A model generated the notes under the pieces. The model searched no databases. It was not told the origin of the DNA and saw nothing but the letters and a program-made list of their open reading frames with translations. Position numbers and translations under genes: made by a program. Below, one piece after another: positions 16,713-26,254 of a stretch of DNA of 64,000 nt. Source of the stretch: CAIWHR01 sp963724975 (GTDB lineage Bacteria > Pseudomonadota > Gammaproteobacteria > Burkholderiales > Casimicrobiaceae); assembly GCA_963724975.1 (NCBI GenBank), contig CAVRXB010000001.1, forward strand, positions 372,001-436,000, written 5' to 3'. How positions within the stretch are numbered: the stretch's first letter is position 1; the number at the start of each line of letters is the position of its first letter.

Positions 16713-19700
16713 ATGAACGAACTTGTTGACACAAAGGAACCGCGCGAACCCACAGCGTTGGGCGCGGCTCCTGTTGCCGATCGCGCGAGTCGCTACGTCG
16801 CGCGGATGCTGCAGCAGCACCTGGTCGACGACCCCGGCAGTCGCGGCTGGACCGTCGACGGCACCGCCGCATTCGTCGATGTCTCGGGGTTCACGGCGCT
16901 GTCCGAGCAACTCGCGCGCAAGGGCCGCGAAGGCGCGGAGCAGATCACCGAAGTCATCGGACGCGTTTTCGAGTCGATGCTCGCGGTCGCGTACGAGAGC
17001 GGCGGCAGCCTGCTCAAGTTCGGCGGCGACGCGCTGCTCCTCTGGTTCGACGGCGAAGGTCACGCGGCGCGCGCATGCCGCGCCGCCGTGCTGATGCGCG
17101 ATGTGCTCGACGACGTCGGCCGCATCGATCTGCCCGACGCCAAGGTCACGCTGCGAATGGCGCAGGGCGTGCACTCCGGACGAATTTCACTTTTTCGCCG
17201 TAGGTTCCTCCCACCTCGAGTTGCTGGCCACCGGTCCGGCGTGGACTCGCCTCGTCCTGATGCAGCACGGCGCCGCGGCGGGCGAGATCGTCGTCAGCGC
17301 CGAGACGGCCAGCGCTGCTTCCGGGCGAATGCATCGGCGATTCGAAGGAACCGGGCCGGCTCCTGAAATGCGAGCCGCCGGGGACGTTCGAGAAGATTGC
17401 CGCTGCGCCCGCGTCCGGAGATGGCGCCCGAGGCCATCGCCCAGCTCCTGCCGGCCGCAGTGCGCGAGCACCTGCGCGACGCCAACGCGCAGCCCGAGCA
17501 CCGTCCCGTCACCGTGGCGTTCATACGATACGGCGGCACCGACGCGCTGATCGAGAATCAGGGCACGGACATCGCGGCCGACGCGTTGCAGCAGCTGGTG
17601 ACGGTCGTCGCAGCGGGCGGCGGAAGCACAGGGCGTCGCATTCCTCGCCTCCGACGTCGACACCGATGGCGGCAAGTTGATCCTGACCGCGGGTGCACCG
17701 AAGGTGACCGGCGACGACGAGGAGCACATGCTGCTCGCGCTGCGCGCGATCGTGGACGACAAGCTTCCTGCTCCCCATCCACATCGGTGTGAACCGCGGC
17801 GCGGTGTTCGCCGGCGACGTCGGTCCCGCGTATCGGCGTACGTACACGGTGATGGGCGACGCAGTGAACCTCGCCGCACGGCTGATGGCGCAGTCAGAAC
17901 CGGCGGCGCCGGCCGAAATCTATGCGACGGCCGACGTACTCGACCGCTCCAACACGCTGTTCGATACCACCCAGCTCGAGCCGTTTGCGGTGAAGGGCAA
18001 GGCGGAGCCGGTGCAGGCGTGGTCGGTCGGCCGCGCCGAAGGCTCGCGCACGCGGCAGGTGACGCTGCAGCGGCTGCCGCTGACCGGCCGCAACGCCGAG
18101 CTGGGGGTCATCCGCAAGGCGTTCGCGAGCGCGCGCTCGGGAGCAGGCCGCCTGATCGAGGTCGTAGGAGACGCCGGGATCGGCAAGACGCGTCTGCTCG
18201 AGGCGCTGCGCGACGGCGCAGCAGGGTTCAACAAGCAGCACGCCGCCTGCGAGGCTTACACGTCGTCGATCCCGTATGTCGTCTGGCGCGAGCTGCTGCG
18301 CGAGATGCTCGGGTTCGGCCGGGATTCGCCCGATGCCGACATCGTGGAGCGAATCCGCGCGCGAGGTGGCGATCAAGGCGACCGATCTCGAGCCGTGGCT
18401 GCCGTTGCTCGCTGCCGTGATCGATGTCGAAATGGCCGCCACGCCCGAGGTCCTGCAGTTGGCGGAGAGCAATCGCCGCGCGAAGCTGCACGAGACCGTG
18501 GCCCGGTTCCTCGAGGCCGTTGTGCCCGACAAGCTGCTGCTCGAGATCGACGACGCGCACCACATGGACGAGGCCTCGGCCGAACTCCTGGCGCACCTGA
18601 CGGGCGGGCTCGCCGCGCGGTCGTGGCTGTTCGCTATCGGGCGCCGCGCTTCCGGCACCGGATTCGAGGCGCGCGAGGCGCCTGAGCTGGTCCGCGTCGA
18701 GTTGAAGCCGCTTGCGCCGCAGGATGCGCTGCGGCTGGCTCAGCTGGCAGCGCGAGAAGACTCCGCTACCGGCCCACGCGCTCGAAGTCGTCGCGAACCG
18801 ATCGGGGGGCAATCCGCAGTTCCTTCGCGACTTGGTGCGCTCGGCGATCGAATCCGGCGGCGTCGCGGACCTGCCCGAGTCCGCGGAAGCGGCCACGATG
18901 ACGCAGATCGACACGCTGGCGCCGGAAGATCGCGCGCTGGTCCGTCGCGTCGCGGTGTTCGGCCTCACGTTCCACCCGAGGATGTTGAAGTGGCTCTATG
19001 CCGAGGAGGACGGTCCGGCGCCGGACGCCGCCGCGCTGGGCAAGCTGGGCGACCTGTTCGACGAGGAACCCGACGGCTACCTACGCTTTCGCCAGACGCT
19101 GCTGCGCGACTCGGCCTATCAGGGCCTGCCGTTCAAGCTCCGGCGACAGCTCCATAGCGCGGTCGCGGCGCATATCGAAGAGGAGATGGATTTCCCGGAG
19201 GAAGCGGGGGCCATGCTGTCGCTGCACTACTTCGAGGCCGGCGAGTTCCGCCCCGCCTGGCGATACGCCACGGCGGCCGCAAAGCGCGCGGAAGACGTCT
19301 ACGCCTACGTCGAAGCCGCAGGGCTCTATGCACGCGCGCTGGAAGCAGCCGGAAAGATCCCGGACCTTCCAAAGCGCGAGATCGGGCGCACGCAGGAAAC
19401 CCTCGGCGATGCGTGGTACAAGGCGGGCGAATACCGCAAGGCGCTCGACGCCTACACTGCCGCACATGCGCACGTCGTCGGTGAGAGGTTGCTCGAGGCC
19501 GAACTGCTGGTGAAACACTCGCACGTCGAGGAGAAGCTCGGTCGCTATCCGGAGGCGCTGCGTTGGGTCGAGCGCGCACGCGAGACGCTCGAGGGTGTGC
19601 ACGGGCCCGAGGCCACGCGGCAGGTCGCGGCGACCAGCGTCTATTGTGCATGGGTGTTGCAGGCGCAGGGTCGCACGGAGGACGCGCTGAAATGGGCCGA

Positions 19701-20604
19701 GCAGGGAGCACGCGAGGCCGAGGCGGTGGACGATCCCGAACTCATCGGCGACGCCTACATGGTGATGGGATGGGGCCACAGCGTGCTCGGCAAGGAGGGC
19801 GGCGAAGCGCTAATGCTGAAGGCGCTCGAGGCCCATCGACGCTCGGGCAATCGCGTCCGGGAGGCGAGCATCCTGTCCAACCTCGGCTCCGCATGCTACT
19901 GGGACGGCCGTTGGGACGACGCCATGGCCTACTTCGTGCGCGGCCGTGACGAGCTGCTCAGGGTCGGCGATCGGCTGAACGCGGCCGTCGCGTCGTTGGG
20001 CATTGCCGAGGTCCTGAGCGATCGCGGCGAGCTCGCCGAGGCCGAGTTGACGCTCCAGAAGACCGTGCCCGTCTGGAAGGCGTCGGAGCATCACTACTTC
20101 CTCGGGTACTGCGTCTGGATGTTGGGCCGAGTGTCATTGCGCGGCAACAGGGTCGACGAGGCGCGGTCGCGTCTCGCCGAGGCGAGAACGCTTCTGACCG
20201 ACGTCGGCGCCGAGCACGAGGTGCTGGACATCGACGCACGGCTCGCAGAATGCCATCTGCTCAAAAACGAGCCTGAGCCAGCGCTCGCCCTGGCCGACGA
20301 GATCCTCGCCAAGCCGGATTCATCCGGCGCGATCGCGCGGCTGACGCCTCTGCTCAACCGCATTCGCGGCTATGCGCTGCTGATGCAAGGGGACCCCTTC
20401 GGCGCCCGCGAGGCATTCGAGACGAGCCTCGCGGTCGCGCGCGAACGCAACGAGCGCTTCGAGGCGGCGTTGACGCTGAATGCGCTGATCGAGCTTGATC
20501 ACCTCGAAGGCGTCGAGCCGCCACAGGAGACGCTCGACGAGAGCCGAGCGGCGATCGCGACCCTCAAGATCCGCGCGCTGCCCGCGTCTCCGACGATCAG
20601 CTGA
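16713..20604 (+). pseudogene. Tandem class III cyclase / AAA ATPase / TPR protein, frame broken by seven +1 shifts
   Basis: The reconstructed product of about 1,295 residues resembles soluble adenylyl cyclase in layout. Cyclase domain 1 has FVDVSGFTALSEQLA and KFGGDALLLWF; cyclase domain 2 is weaker (SDVDTDGGKLIL, GPAYRRTYTVMGDAVNLAA). A P-loop ATPase follows with GDAGIGKTRLLEAL and KLLLEIDDAHHMDEASAELL, then a long TPR-rich C-terminus from about 18770. The frame moves by +1 near 17181, 17311, 17400, 17615, 17767, 18358 and 18752; no shift goes the other way and no in-frame stop lies within the coding segments. The last frame, 18712-20604, is intact and holds the TPR part. Sequence error is more likely than decay. 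Confidence 0.8.
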
Positions 20605-20620
20605 CCACCCGGGCAAACGA

Positions 20621-20643
20621 AAAGCGGCCGCGAGGGCCGCCTT
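20621..20643. terminator. Bidirectional terminator between convergent genes
   Basis: The stem gcggcc/ggccgc (20624-20629 with 20635-20640) is flanked by aaa on the left and cttt on the right. It lies 17 bases after the cyclase stop and 32 bases before the stop of the opposite gene, so it can serve both directions. The T-run is short, so strength is uncertain. Confidence 0.55.
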
Positions 20644-20674
20644 TCGAGCGTGTGGAAGCAGAACGCGCTGACTA

Positions 20675-22423
20675 TCAGGGACGGATGATCGGCGGGTCAA
20701 TCGAGTCGGTCGTGACCGTCGTTGCCCGTATGCAGGCAGGAGTACTCGTTGCACCGGTCGGGATATCCAGCCCAGCGCACTCCGACTGTGGCACGGTCAC
20801 CCAATCCTCCTCCGAGATGCACGCCGGCTCGCCGGCAGGTATCGACGCAAACTCCACCAGCGGACTGAGGCACGCCTTCAGGGGCTTGAGGACGTCGCAG
20901 GGATTCGTGCCCGGACCCGCGCAGTATTGCGTCTTCTGGGCGAACGGAAACCCAGTTACCGGGTTGACATACTCGGCCTTCCAGGTGACCGTGTAGGTAA
21001 ACGCCGCTCGCTGAAAGGAATCCCAGACCAGGCTGACGGCATTCGTCGGAATCGTCTTGCCGCTCGCATCCTGCGTCGGGCCAGGGCCGCAGATGTTGTT
21101 CGTCAGGGTGAAGTTGAGCGCAGGGCACGTCAGGTCCTTGTTGATGCTGCGGAAGCCGGCCGCAAAGCCGCTGACGTTGACGCCGACGCCGGAACCGCAG
21201 GTAGCGGATGCGTCGAACGTGGAACCGGTGACTCCGGAGGACGCGTCCGGCTGGGAGCAATGGTCTGCCTGGACCGCGAACGCCGTCAGGCTCAGCGGCG
21301 CCGACGGATAATTCGTCGCCGAGAACGTGAAATTACAGACGCCCGGCGTCGGGATCTTTAGCGAGAACGTGGTCGAATTCCCGGAAGTGGTAGGCGGAAC
21401 TGCATTCGTCGCCCCGCAACTCGAGATATAGGAAACCGTCGGCGACCCAGGGCTCGTATTGACGACCACCGCGAACGGCACGTTAACGGCGGCGCTCGTC
21501 GGCGCCGAGGTGATCGTCAGCGTGTTAGCCACGAAGCTTGCCGTGACATTGATGTTGCCCGTCACGGGGTTGTCCGTGCGCGGATTCGCGGTCGAACCGT
21601 CGCTCCAGCTCGCGAAGCTGAACAGTGCATTGGCCTGCGCCGTAACCGGGCTGCCCGATCCGCCGTAGGGCACCGACGTCTGCGGCGACGTGCCGGTGAG
21701 AGTGCCATTTGCCCCCGCCGTGTACGTGAGGGTAAAGGTATCGATTGTGCAGGAAGCGGTGACGTTCACATTGGCGTTCACGCCAGTATCGGTGCGCGGA
21801 TTCGCCATCGATCCATCGCTCCAGCTGACGAAATGGTAGTGCGCCTGCGGGACCGCCGACACTGCGCTGCCCGATCCTCCCGCGCTTACTGTCTGCGGCG
21901 ACGTCCCGGTAATGGAAGCGCAGCTTCCCGCACCGTAGGTGAGCGTGTAGCACAGCGGCGTGACAGTCGTCTGCAGGACGGAACTCGAATCAGGCGTGAA
22001 AACCTCGTTGTTTACGAACAGCCCACCCTTCGCGGTGGCCACCCAGGCCAACACGCTCGAGCTGCAGCCGAGGCTCGACGCGGGAGTCGCCTTGATCGTC
22101 AACTGGGTTGTCTTGGTGTAGGCCACGAGCGTGCCGCTTACGGACACGACCTGTCCCGAAACCGAAACGCTGCCCGATGACGCGGTCGGAGTTCCGCTGA
22201 TCGTCAGCCCCACGGGGACCGTGATCGTGTACGACTTGAGGTAGTCGAACTTGGCTAGGTTCTTGATCGTGGCCGTGAATGTAATGGGCCCGGCCTGCGC
22301 CGGGGGTGACGTGGGCGACATGACAGCACTGAATTTGTCGCCACTGTCGGCGAGGGCGGGCAACGAGAACGCGACGAGCACCAACGCAATCAGGAATCCG
22401 AGCAACCTGCGCAAGCTAGCCAT
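20675..22423 (-). CDS. Secreted protein with InlB-type (divergent B) repeats
   Basis: A 582-residue exported protein. The N-terminus has a clear signal peptide (LLGFLIALVLVAFSLPALA). Residues about 30-130 resemble an immunoglobulin-like surface domain. Two bacterial repeats of the InlB-B type follow, recognisable by TGTSPQT, YGGSGSPVTAQ, FVSWSDG/FASWSDG and NPRTD at about 75-residue spacing. A C-terminal region contains several cysteines (for example SCGATNA, QYCAGPGTNPCDVL). There is no membrane anchor or sorting signal at the C-terminus. It is probably a secreted or surface protein in adhesion or matrix; function is not known. It is convergent with the cyclase gene. Confidence 0.75.
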   Translation of the reverse strand: MASLRRLLGFLIALVLVAFSLPALADSGDKFSAVMSPTSPPAQAGPITFTATIKNLAKFDYLKSYTITVPVGLTISGTPTASSGSVSVSGQVVSVSGTLVAYTKTTQLTIKATPASSLGCSSSVLAWVATAKGGLFVNNEVFTPDSSSVLQTTVTPLCYTLTYGAGSCASITGTSPQTVSAGGSGSAVSAVPQAHYHFVSWSDGSMANPRTDTGVNANVNVTASCTIDTFTLTYTAGANGTLTGTSPQTSVPYGGSGSPVTAQANALFSFASWSDGSTANPRTDNPVTGNINVTASFVANTLTITSAPTSAAVNVPFAVVVNTSPGSPTVSYISSCGATNAVPPTTSGNSTTFSLKIPTPGVCNFTFSATNYPSAPLSLTAFAVQADHCSQPDASSGVTGSTFDASATCGSGVGVNVSGFAAGFRSINKDLTCPALNFTLTNNICGPGPTQDASGKTIPTNAVSLVWDSFQRAAFTYTVTWKAEYVNPVTGFPFAQKTQYCAGPGTNPCDVLKPLKACLSPLVEFASIPAGEPACISEEDWVTVPQSECAGLDIPTGATSTPACIRATTVTTDSIDPPIIRP

Positions 22424-22517
22424 ACTGAGTCCCCTTGTGATCGTTCGATGGATCCGTTAGCCGGCGCCGACCAATCGGGTGCTCGATCGCACCCTGCGCT
22501 CCTTGAACGAAGACGCA

Positions 22518-22584
22518 TTTGTACTCTCGTGACACGAGGTGTCAAGCATGCTTTGTAATTTATTTCGACACAGTTCTTGTCGAA
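22518..22584 (-). promoter_or_regulatory. Candidate promoter of the InlB-repeat gene with two perfect inverted repeats
   Basis: Read leftward: -35 TTGACA, a full consensus match (22545-22540), 16-base spacer, -10 TACAAA (22523-22518). The spacer contains the perfect palindrome CTCGTG-A-CACGAG (22526-22538). Upstream of the -35 is a second perfect inverted repeat, TTCGACA-7 bases-TGTCGAA (22564-22584). The first sits where a repressor would block polymerase and the second where an activator would bind. This AT-richer patch stands out from its surroundings. Confidence 0.6.
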
Positions 22585-22924
22585 TATTCCACAGTTTGTG
22601 GTAGCTCACTTCGTCGGCACGCCTGCATGCGGATGTCATAGAGCGCGCTGTGGCCGCGACTAGCCGAAGTTGTACATGGCAACTGTTGAGCGCTCGCGGC
22701 CACGTCGATCGATATTTCCGCAATGGCGGGTCGCAAAATCGGGGCCCCTCCATCAGCGGCGAGCGTCGCTTTGTAGATCGCAACCGAGGCGGCCCGGAGG
22801 GAACGCGGGATAATGACGCCAGCCGGAAGACGGCGTTGGTTGGCGGCGCCTCCGGCAACCGACTGACGGCGGCCGCGGAACCGGATCGGCGATCGATCGA
22901 GGGCCCGGGGACGCGACGAGCCGC
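22585..22924. other. Intergenic region with no supported gene
   Basis: Between the promoter region of the InlB-repeat gene and the end of hemN. Short open frames cross it on both strands, but none has a recognisable domain, ribosome site or typical composition. No RNA gene was recognised. Confidence 0.5.
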
Positions 22925-24322
22925 TCAGATCACCCGCGAGTACTGCGTCTTCTGCTGCGTCTCGCGCAGGTAGCGGTCGAAATGCATCGCCACCGTGCGC
23001 ACCAGCAGGCGGCCGCGCAGCGTGACCTTGAGGCCGCGCTCGTTCAATTCGACGAGACCGTCGGCCGCGAGCGGCGCAAGCTCGGCGAGGTCCGGCGCGA
23101 AGTAGGCCGCGAAATCGATGCCGTAATGCGCGCCCAGCTTGGCGAAATCGAGCTCGAAGTTGCACATGAGCTTCTGGATCACGTCGCGCCGGATCAGGTC
23201 GTCGGCATTGAGCTCGACACCGCGCATCACCGGCAGCGCGCCGGAATCCAGCTTGTCGTAGTACTCGTCGAGTGTCTTCACGTTGGCGACATACGACGCG
23301 CCGACCTTGCCGATCGCCGAGATGCCGAACGCCAGCATGTCGCAGTCAGGCTTGGTCGAGTAGCCCTGGAAGTTGCGATGGAGCTTCCGCTGCGCCTGCG
23401 CCACCGCGAGCTCGTCGCCGGGCTTCGCAAAGTGGTCCATCCCGATGTAGAGGTAGCGGGCGCGGCCGAGCTTCTCGATCGCGAGCGCGAGGATCGCGAG
23501 CTTCGTCTCCGGCTTCGGCAGCGCATCGATGTCAATGCGCCGCTGCGGCTTGAAGAGATGGGGCACGTGCGCGTAGCTGTAGAGCGCGATGCGGTCGGGC
23601 GCCGCAGCGATCACCTTGTCGAGCGTCGCCGAGAATCCTTCGACCGTCTGGCGCGGCAGCCCGTAGATCAAGTCGGCGTTGACCGACACGAAGCCGTTGG
23701 CGCGCGCGGCGTCGATCACCGTCATCGTTTCCGCCTCGGTCTGGATCCGGTTCACCGCCTGCTGGACCACCGGATCGAAATCCTGGATGCCGACCGAGAT
23801 CCGATTGAAGCCAAGATTGGCGAGGAACGCGATCGTGTCGGCGCCGACCTTCCGCGGGTCGACTTCGATCGACACCTCAGCATCGGGCGCGAATACAAAG
23901 CCGCGACGCAGGACGCCCATCAGCGTCGACATCTCGTCGCGGGCGAGGAATGTCGGCGTCCCGCCGCCCCAATGGAGCTGCTCGACCGGCGGGCCGCCTT
24001 CGATCAGGCCGCTGACGATCTCGATCTCGCGGCCGACATACTTGATGTACTTGGCGCTCCTCCCGTGATCCTTGGTGACGACCTTGTTGCACGCGCAGTA
24101 GTAGCAGATCGTGTTGCAGAATGGGATGTGCACATACAGTGACAGCGGCGCTGTCGGCTTCTCTTGGTTGCGCGCGTGGATCGCGTTGACGTAATGCTCG
24201 GCCCCGACACCAGTGTGAAAGCGATCGGCGGTCGGATACGACGTGTAGCGAGGACCGAACCCGTCGTATTTCTTCACCAGGGCGGTGTCGAGGACGAGGT
24301 CGGCAGCGGCGGCGGATGCCAT
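22925..24322 (-). CDS. hemN: Oxygen-independent coproporphyrinogen III oxidase HemN
   Basis: Radical-SAM enzyme of haem synthesis that converts coproporphyrinogen III to protoporphyrinogen IX without oxygen. It has 465 residues from the ATG at 24322. The cluster motif is CNTICYYC (C69, C73, C76), followed by the HWGGGTPTFL glycine motif, ISVGIQDFD and a C-terminal HemN domain (FGISAIG, GLVELNERGLKVTLRGRLLVR). A longer upstream frame exists, but its extra residues are not conserved in type and overlap the likely promoter. An FNR-type box lies 71-84 bases upstream of the start, which fits low-oxygen induction. Confidence 0.95.
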   Translation of the reverse strand: MASAAAADLVLDTALVKKYDGFGPRYTSYPTADRFHTGVGAEHYVNAIHARNQEKPTAPLSLYVHIPFCNTICYYCACNKVVTKDHGRSAKYIKYVGREIEIVSGLIEGGPPVEQLHWGGGTPTFLARDEMSTLMGVLRRGFVFAPDAEVSIEVDPRKVGADTIAFLANLGFNRISVGIQDFDPVVQQAVNRIQTEAETMTVIDAARANGFVSVNADLIYGLPRQTVEGFSATLDKVIAAAPDRIALYSYAHVPHLFKPQRRIDIDALPKPETKLAILALAIEKLGRARYLYIGMDHFAKPGDELAVAQAQRKLHRNFQGYSTKPDCDMLAFGISAIGKVGASYVANVKTLDEYYDKLDSGALPVMRGVELNADDLIRRDVIQKLMCNFELDFAKLGAHYGIDFAAYFAPDLAELAPLAADGLVELNERGLKVTLRGRLLVRTVAMHFDRYLRETQQKTQYSRVI

Positions 24323-24392
24323 TTCAGCTCCCGATAAGCGGACGTACTCCCGCGAATGAGTACGATTGTCGCGGGGTCCGCGACGCGCGGCC

Positions 24393-24406
24393 TTGACCGA
24401 AATCAA
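24393..24406. promoter_or_regulatory. FNR/Anr-type box upstream of hemN
   Basis: TTGAC-CGAA-ATCAA matches the FNR/Anr consensus TTGAT-N4-ATCAA at 9 of 10 fixed positions. It lies 71 bases upstream of hemN in the gap shared with the divergent gene at 24555. A site centred about 41 bases before the start of transcription would place that start near 24358. hemN is a well-known FNR/Anr target. Confidence 0.65.
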
Positions 24407-24554
24407 TGGCCGGGCCCGGATCGGGGCGGATCGGCGTCTTTCGCCGCCGTCGCCCCTGGCGCACAAACGGGTGTAGTCTGGCGTCCCGGCCAAGGTACCC
24501 GGCCGATTCGCAGCGCCCGCCTCGTTTCCGGACAACATCAACAACGGAGGTCCG

Positions 24555-25424
24555 ATGAACGCGTTCCGCACGACTCTCGCCGCCACCCTCGGAATCTGGG
24601 GCCTGTCCGGTTACGCCTACGCCCAGACGATCGATAACAGCGCCATCGGAAAGCCCGAGTTCCGCGAGCACAAGGCAACCTACGGGCTGGTCTACCGGCT
24701 GCCGAAGGACGCGACGGACGTCCTCGACAGCAAGATCTATCCGCCGCTGCGCGAGCGCCTCGTGAAGTTGGGTCTCGTGGCCGAGGCGAGGACGTTCAAC
24801 CTGCAGCACGTGACCGTTGTCCACTTGCACAACGCCGACCCGTCGACGCCGCGGAAGATGCTGGCGGCGCTGCCCAAGGTGCCGCCGGTCCTCAAGCTCA
24901 CGCTCAAGAATTTCTACAACACCGAGGCTTCTGCCGGTGCGGGCGCGCCATGGTGGTTCGACCTCGGCGTCGTCAAGAGCGGCCAGGGCTTCACCGACAT
25001 GATGGCCTACGACACGGTCGCCACGGCCGCGCTGACGCCGCTGCGCGACGGGCCGCTGCCGCGTGTAACGGGGCCGGTGTACGCGAAGATGGGCGACGCC
25101 GCCAGGGAGCTCGTCGCCACCGTCGGCGTGAGTGGCGTCAACGTGATGAAGGACGGGAAGGAGACCGCGTCGCACAATCCGCACAACACGCTCGTGTACA
25201 GCATGACGCCGTACGACGCGCGCATCCAGGCGGCGATGAAGGAAGTGGCGGACGAGATGAATCGCATCCTGCCCAACGGCATCGACACGCAGTTCAGCGA
25301 CGTGTCGATCGTCGAGATCGGGTTCATGGGCAACGTGCTTCGGGAGTTCTACCGGATCAGTCTCGTCGACGGCACGGCGTGGGACGTGACGAACGGGCAA
25401 TCGGTTAAGTTCGGGTCGAAATAG
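24555..25424 (+). CDS. Exported protein with two HxT motifs, 2H-phosphoesterase-like
   Basis: A 289-residue protein with an N-terminal signal peptide (cleavage near YAYAQT) and an AACGGAGG ribosome site. I do not recognise a named family. Two histidine motifs, HVTVVHL near residue 90 and HNTLVYSM near 215, fit the H-x-T/S pairs of the 2H phosphoesterase superfamily, and the first follows the usual amphipathic helix. The family would hydrolyse cyclic phosphates or phosphodiesters; here the enzyme would act in the periplasm. It is divergent from hemN and shares its upstream gap. Function is inference only. Confidence 0.6.
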   Translation: MNAFRTTLAATLGIWGLSGYAYAQTIDNSAIGKPEFREHKATYGLVYRLPKDATDVLDSKIYPPLRERLVKLGLVAEARTFNLQHVTVVHLHNADPSTPRKMLAALPKVPPVLKLTLKNFYNTEASAGAGAPWWFDLGVVKSGQGFTDMMAYDTVATAALTPLRDGPLPRVTGPVYAKMGDAARELVATVGVSGVNVMKDGKETASHNPHNTLVYSMTPYDARIQAAMKEVADEMNRILPNGIDTQFSDVSIVEIGFMGNVLREFYRISLVDGTAWDVTNGQSVKFGSK

Positions 25425-25478
25425 CGCCCAACCAGCGCAACCGGGCGCCCTCCGCCCCGGATGCGCGCTCGCCGGCGA

Positions 25479-26171
25479 TCAGACCGTCAGGCACGCCCGC
25501 ACGCCGTCGGCGTCCATGTCGGCGCCCTTGCCCGATTTGATCACCTCGCCGCGCGAGAGCACCACATAGCGATCGGCGAGCGAGCGCGCGAAGTCGTAGT
25601 ACTGCTCGACCAGCAGGATCGCCATCTCGCCTTCGGCCGCGAGCCTGCGAATCGCCCGCTCGATGTCCTTGATGATCGACGGCTGGATTCCCTCCGTCGG
25701 CTCGTCGAGCACGAGGAGCTTCGGGGCCATCGCGAGCGCCCGGCCGATCGCGAGCTGCTGTTGCTGTCCGCCCGAAAGATCGCCGCCGCGACGGTGCAGC
25801 ATCTCGCGCAACACCGGGAACATTTCGAAGATGCGTTCGGGAATCGGCGTGTTCGCCGGTCGCGTGGCGAGTCCCAAGCGAAGATTCTCGAGAACGGAAA
25901 GGCGCGGAAAAATCTCGCGGCCCTGCGGCACGTAGCCGAAGCCGAGGCGCGCGCGCTGGTGCGGCGGCAGCGACGTCACGTCGGCGCCGTCGAAGTGGAT
26001 CGTGCCCGAGCGCGCCGGCAGCAGTCCGGCGAGGCACTTCAGCAGCGTCGTCTTGCCGACGCCATTGCGGCCCAGGATCGTCGTGACGGCGCCTGATGGC
26101 GCCTCGAACGCGACGTCGCGCAGCGTGTGGCTGCCGCCGTAATATTGGTTGAGCGCACTGACCGTCAGCAT
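25479..26171 (-). CDS. urtE: Urea ABC transporter ATPase UrtE
   Basis: LivF-like ATPase of 230 residues and last gene of the urt operon. Walker A is GRNGVGKTT, the signature LSGGQQQQL and Walker B LLVLDEPTEGIQPSI. The IKDIERAIRRL stretch is typical of UrtE. The ATG at 26171 is chosen; an upstream alternative adds only eight unconserved residues. It is separated from urtD by 83 bases that hold a dispersed repeat. With UrtD it energises urea import. Confidence 0.92.
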   Translation of the reverse strand: MLTVSALNQYYGGSHTLRDVAFEAPSGAVTTILGRNGVGKTTLLKCLAGLLPARSGTIHFDGADVTSLPPHQRARLGFGYVPQGREIFPRLSVLENLRLGLATRPANTPIPERIFEMFPVLREMLHRRGGDLSGGQQQQLAIGRALAMAPKLLVLDEPTEGIQPSIIKDIERAIRRLAAEGEMAILLVEQYYDFARSLADRYVVLSRGEVIKSGKGADMDADGVRACLTV

Positions 26172-26178
26172 GTCAGTC

Positions 26179-26247
26179 CCGCCGGGCCGCCCCAAGGGAC
26201 TGACGAGCCCCCTCTGGGGGAGGCGAGCGAAGCGAGCACGGGGGTAG
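26179..26247. repeat. Dispersed intergenic repeat, copy 1
   Basis: A GC-rich element between urtD and urtE, with the perfect palindrome ccccctctggggg at its centre, then ggcgagcgaagcgagc and a gggggt end. A related copy in the opposite orientation is at 55212-55282. Such elements are common between genes in Burkholderiales. It interrupts an otherwise tightly packed operon. Confidence 0.6.
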
Positions 26248-26254
26248 TTCCATG

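Noticed and set aside
11300..18770. Programmed +1 frameshifting as the cause of the many shifts
   Set aside because: The sites share no slippery sequence or stop-codon context and lie in unrelated genes; sequence error explains them better.
22650..22973. Plus-strand 107-codon frame in the gap before hemN
   Set aside because: No ribosome site, no domain, and its end overlaps the hemN 3' end; not supported as a gene.
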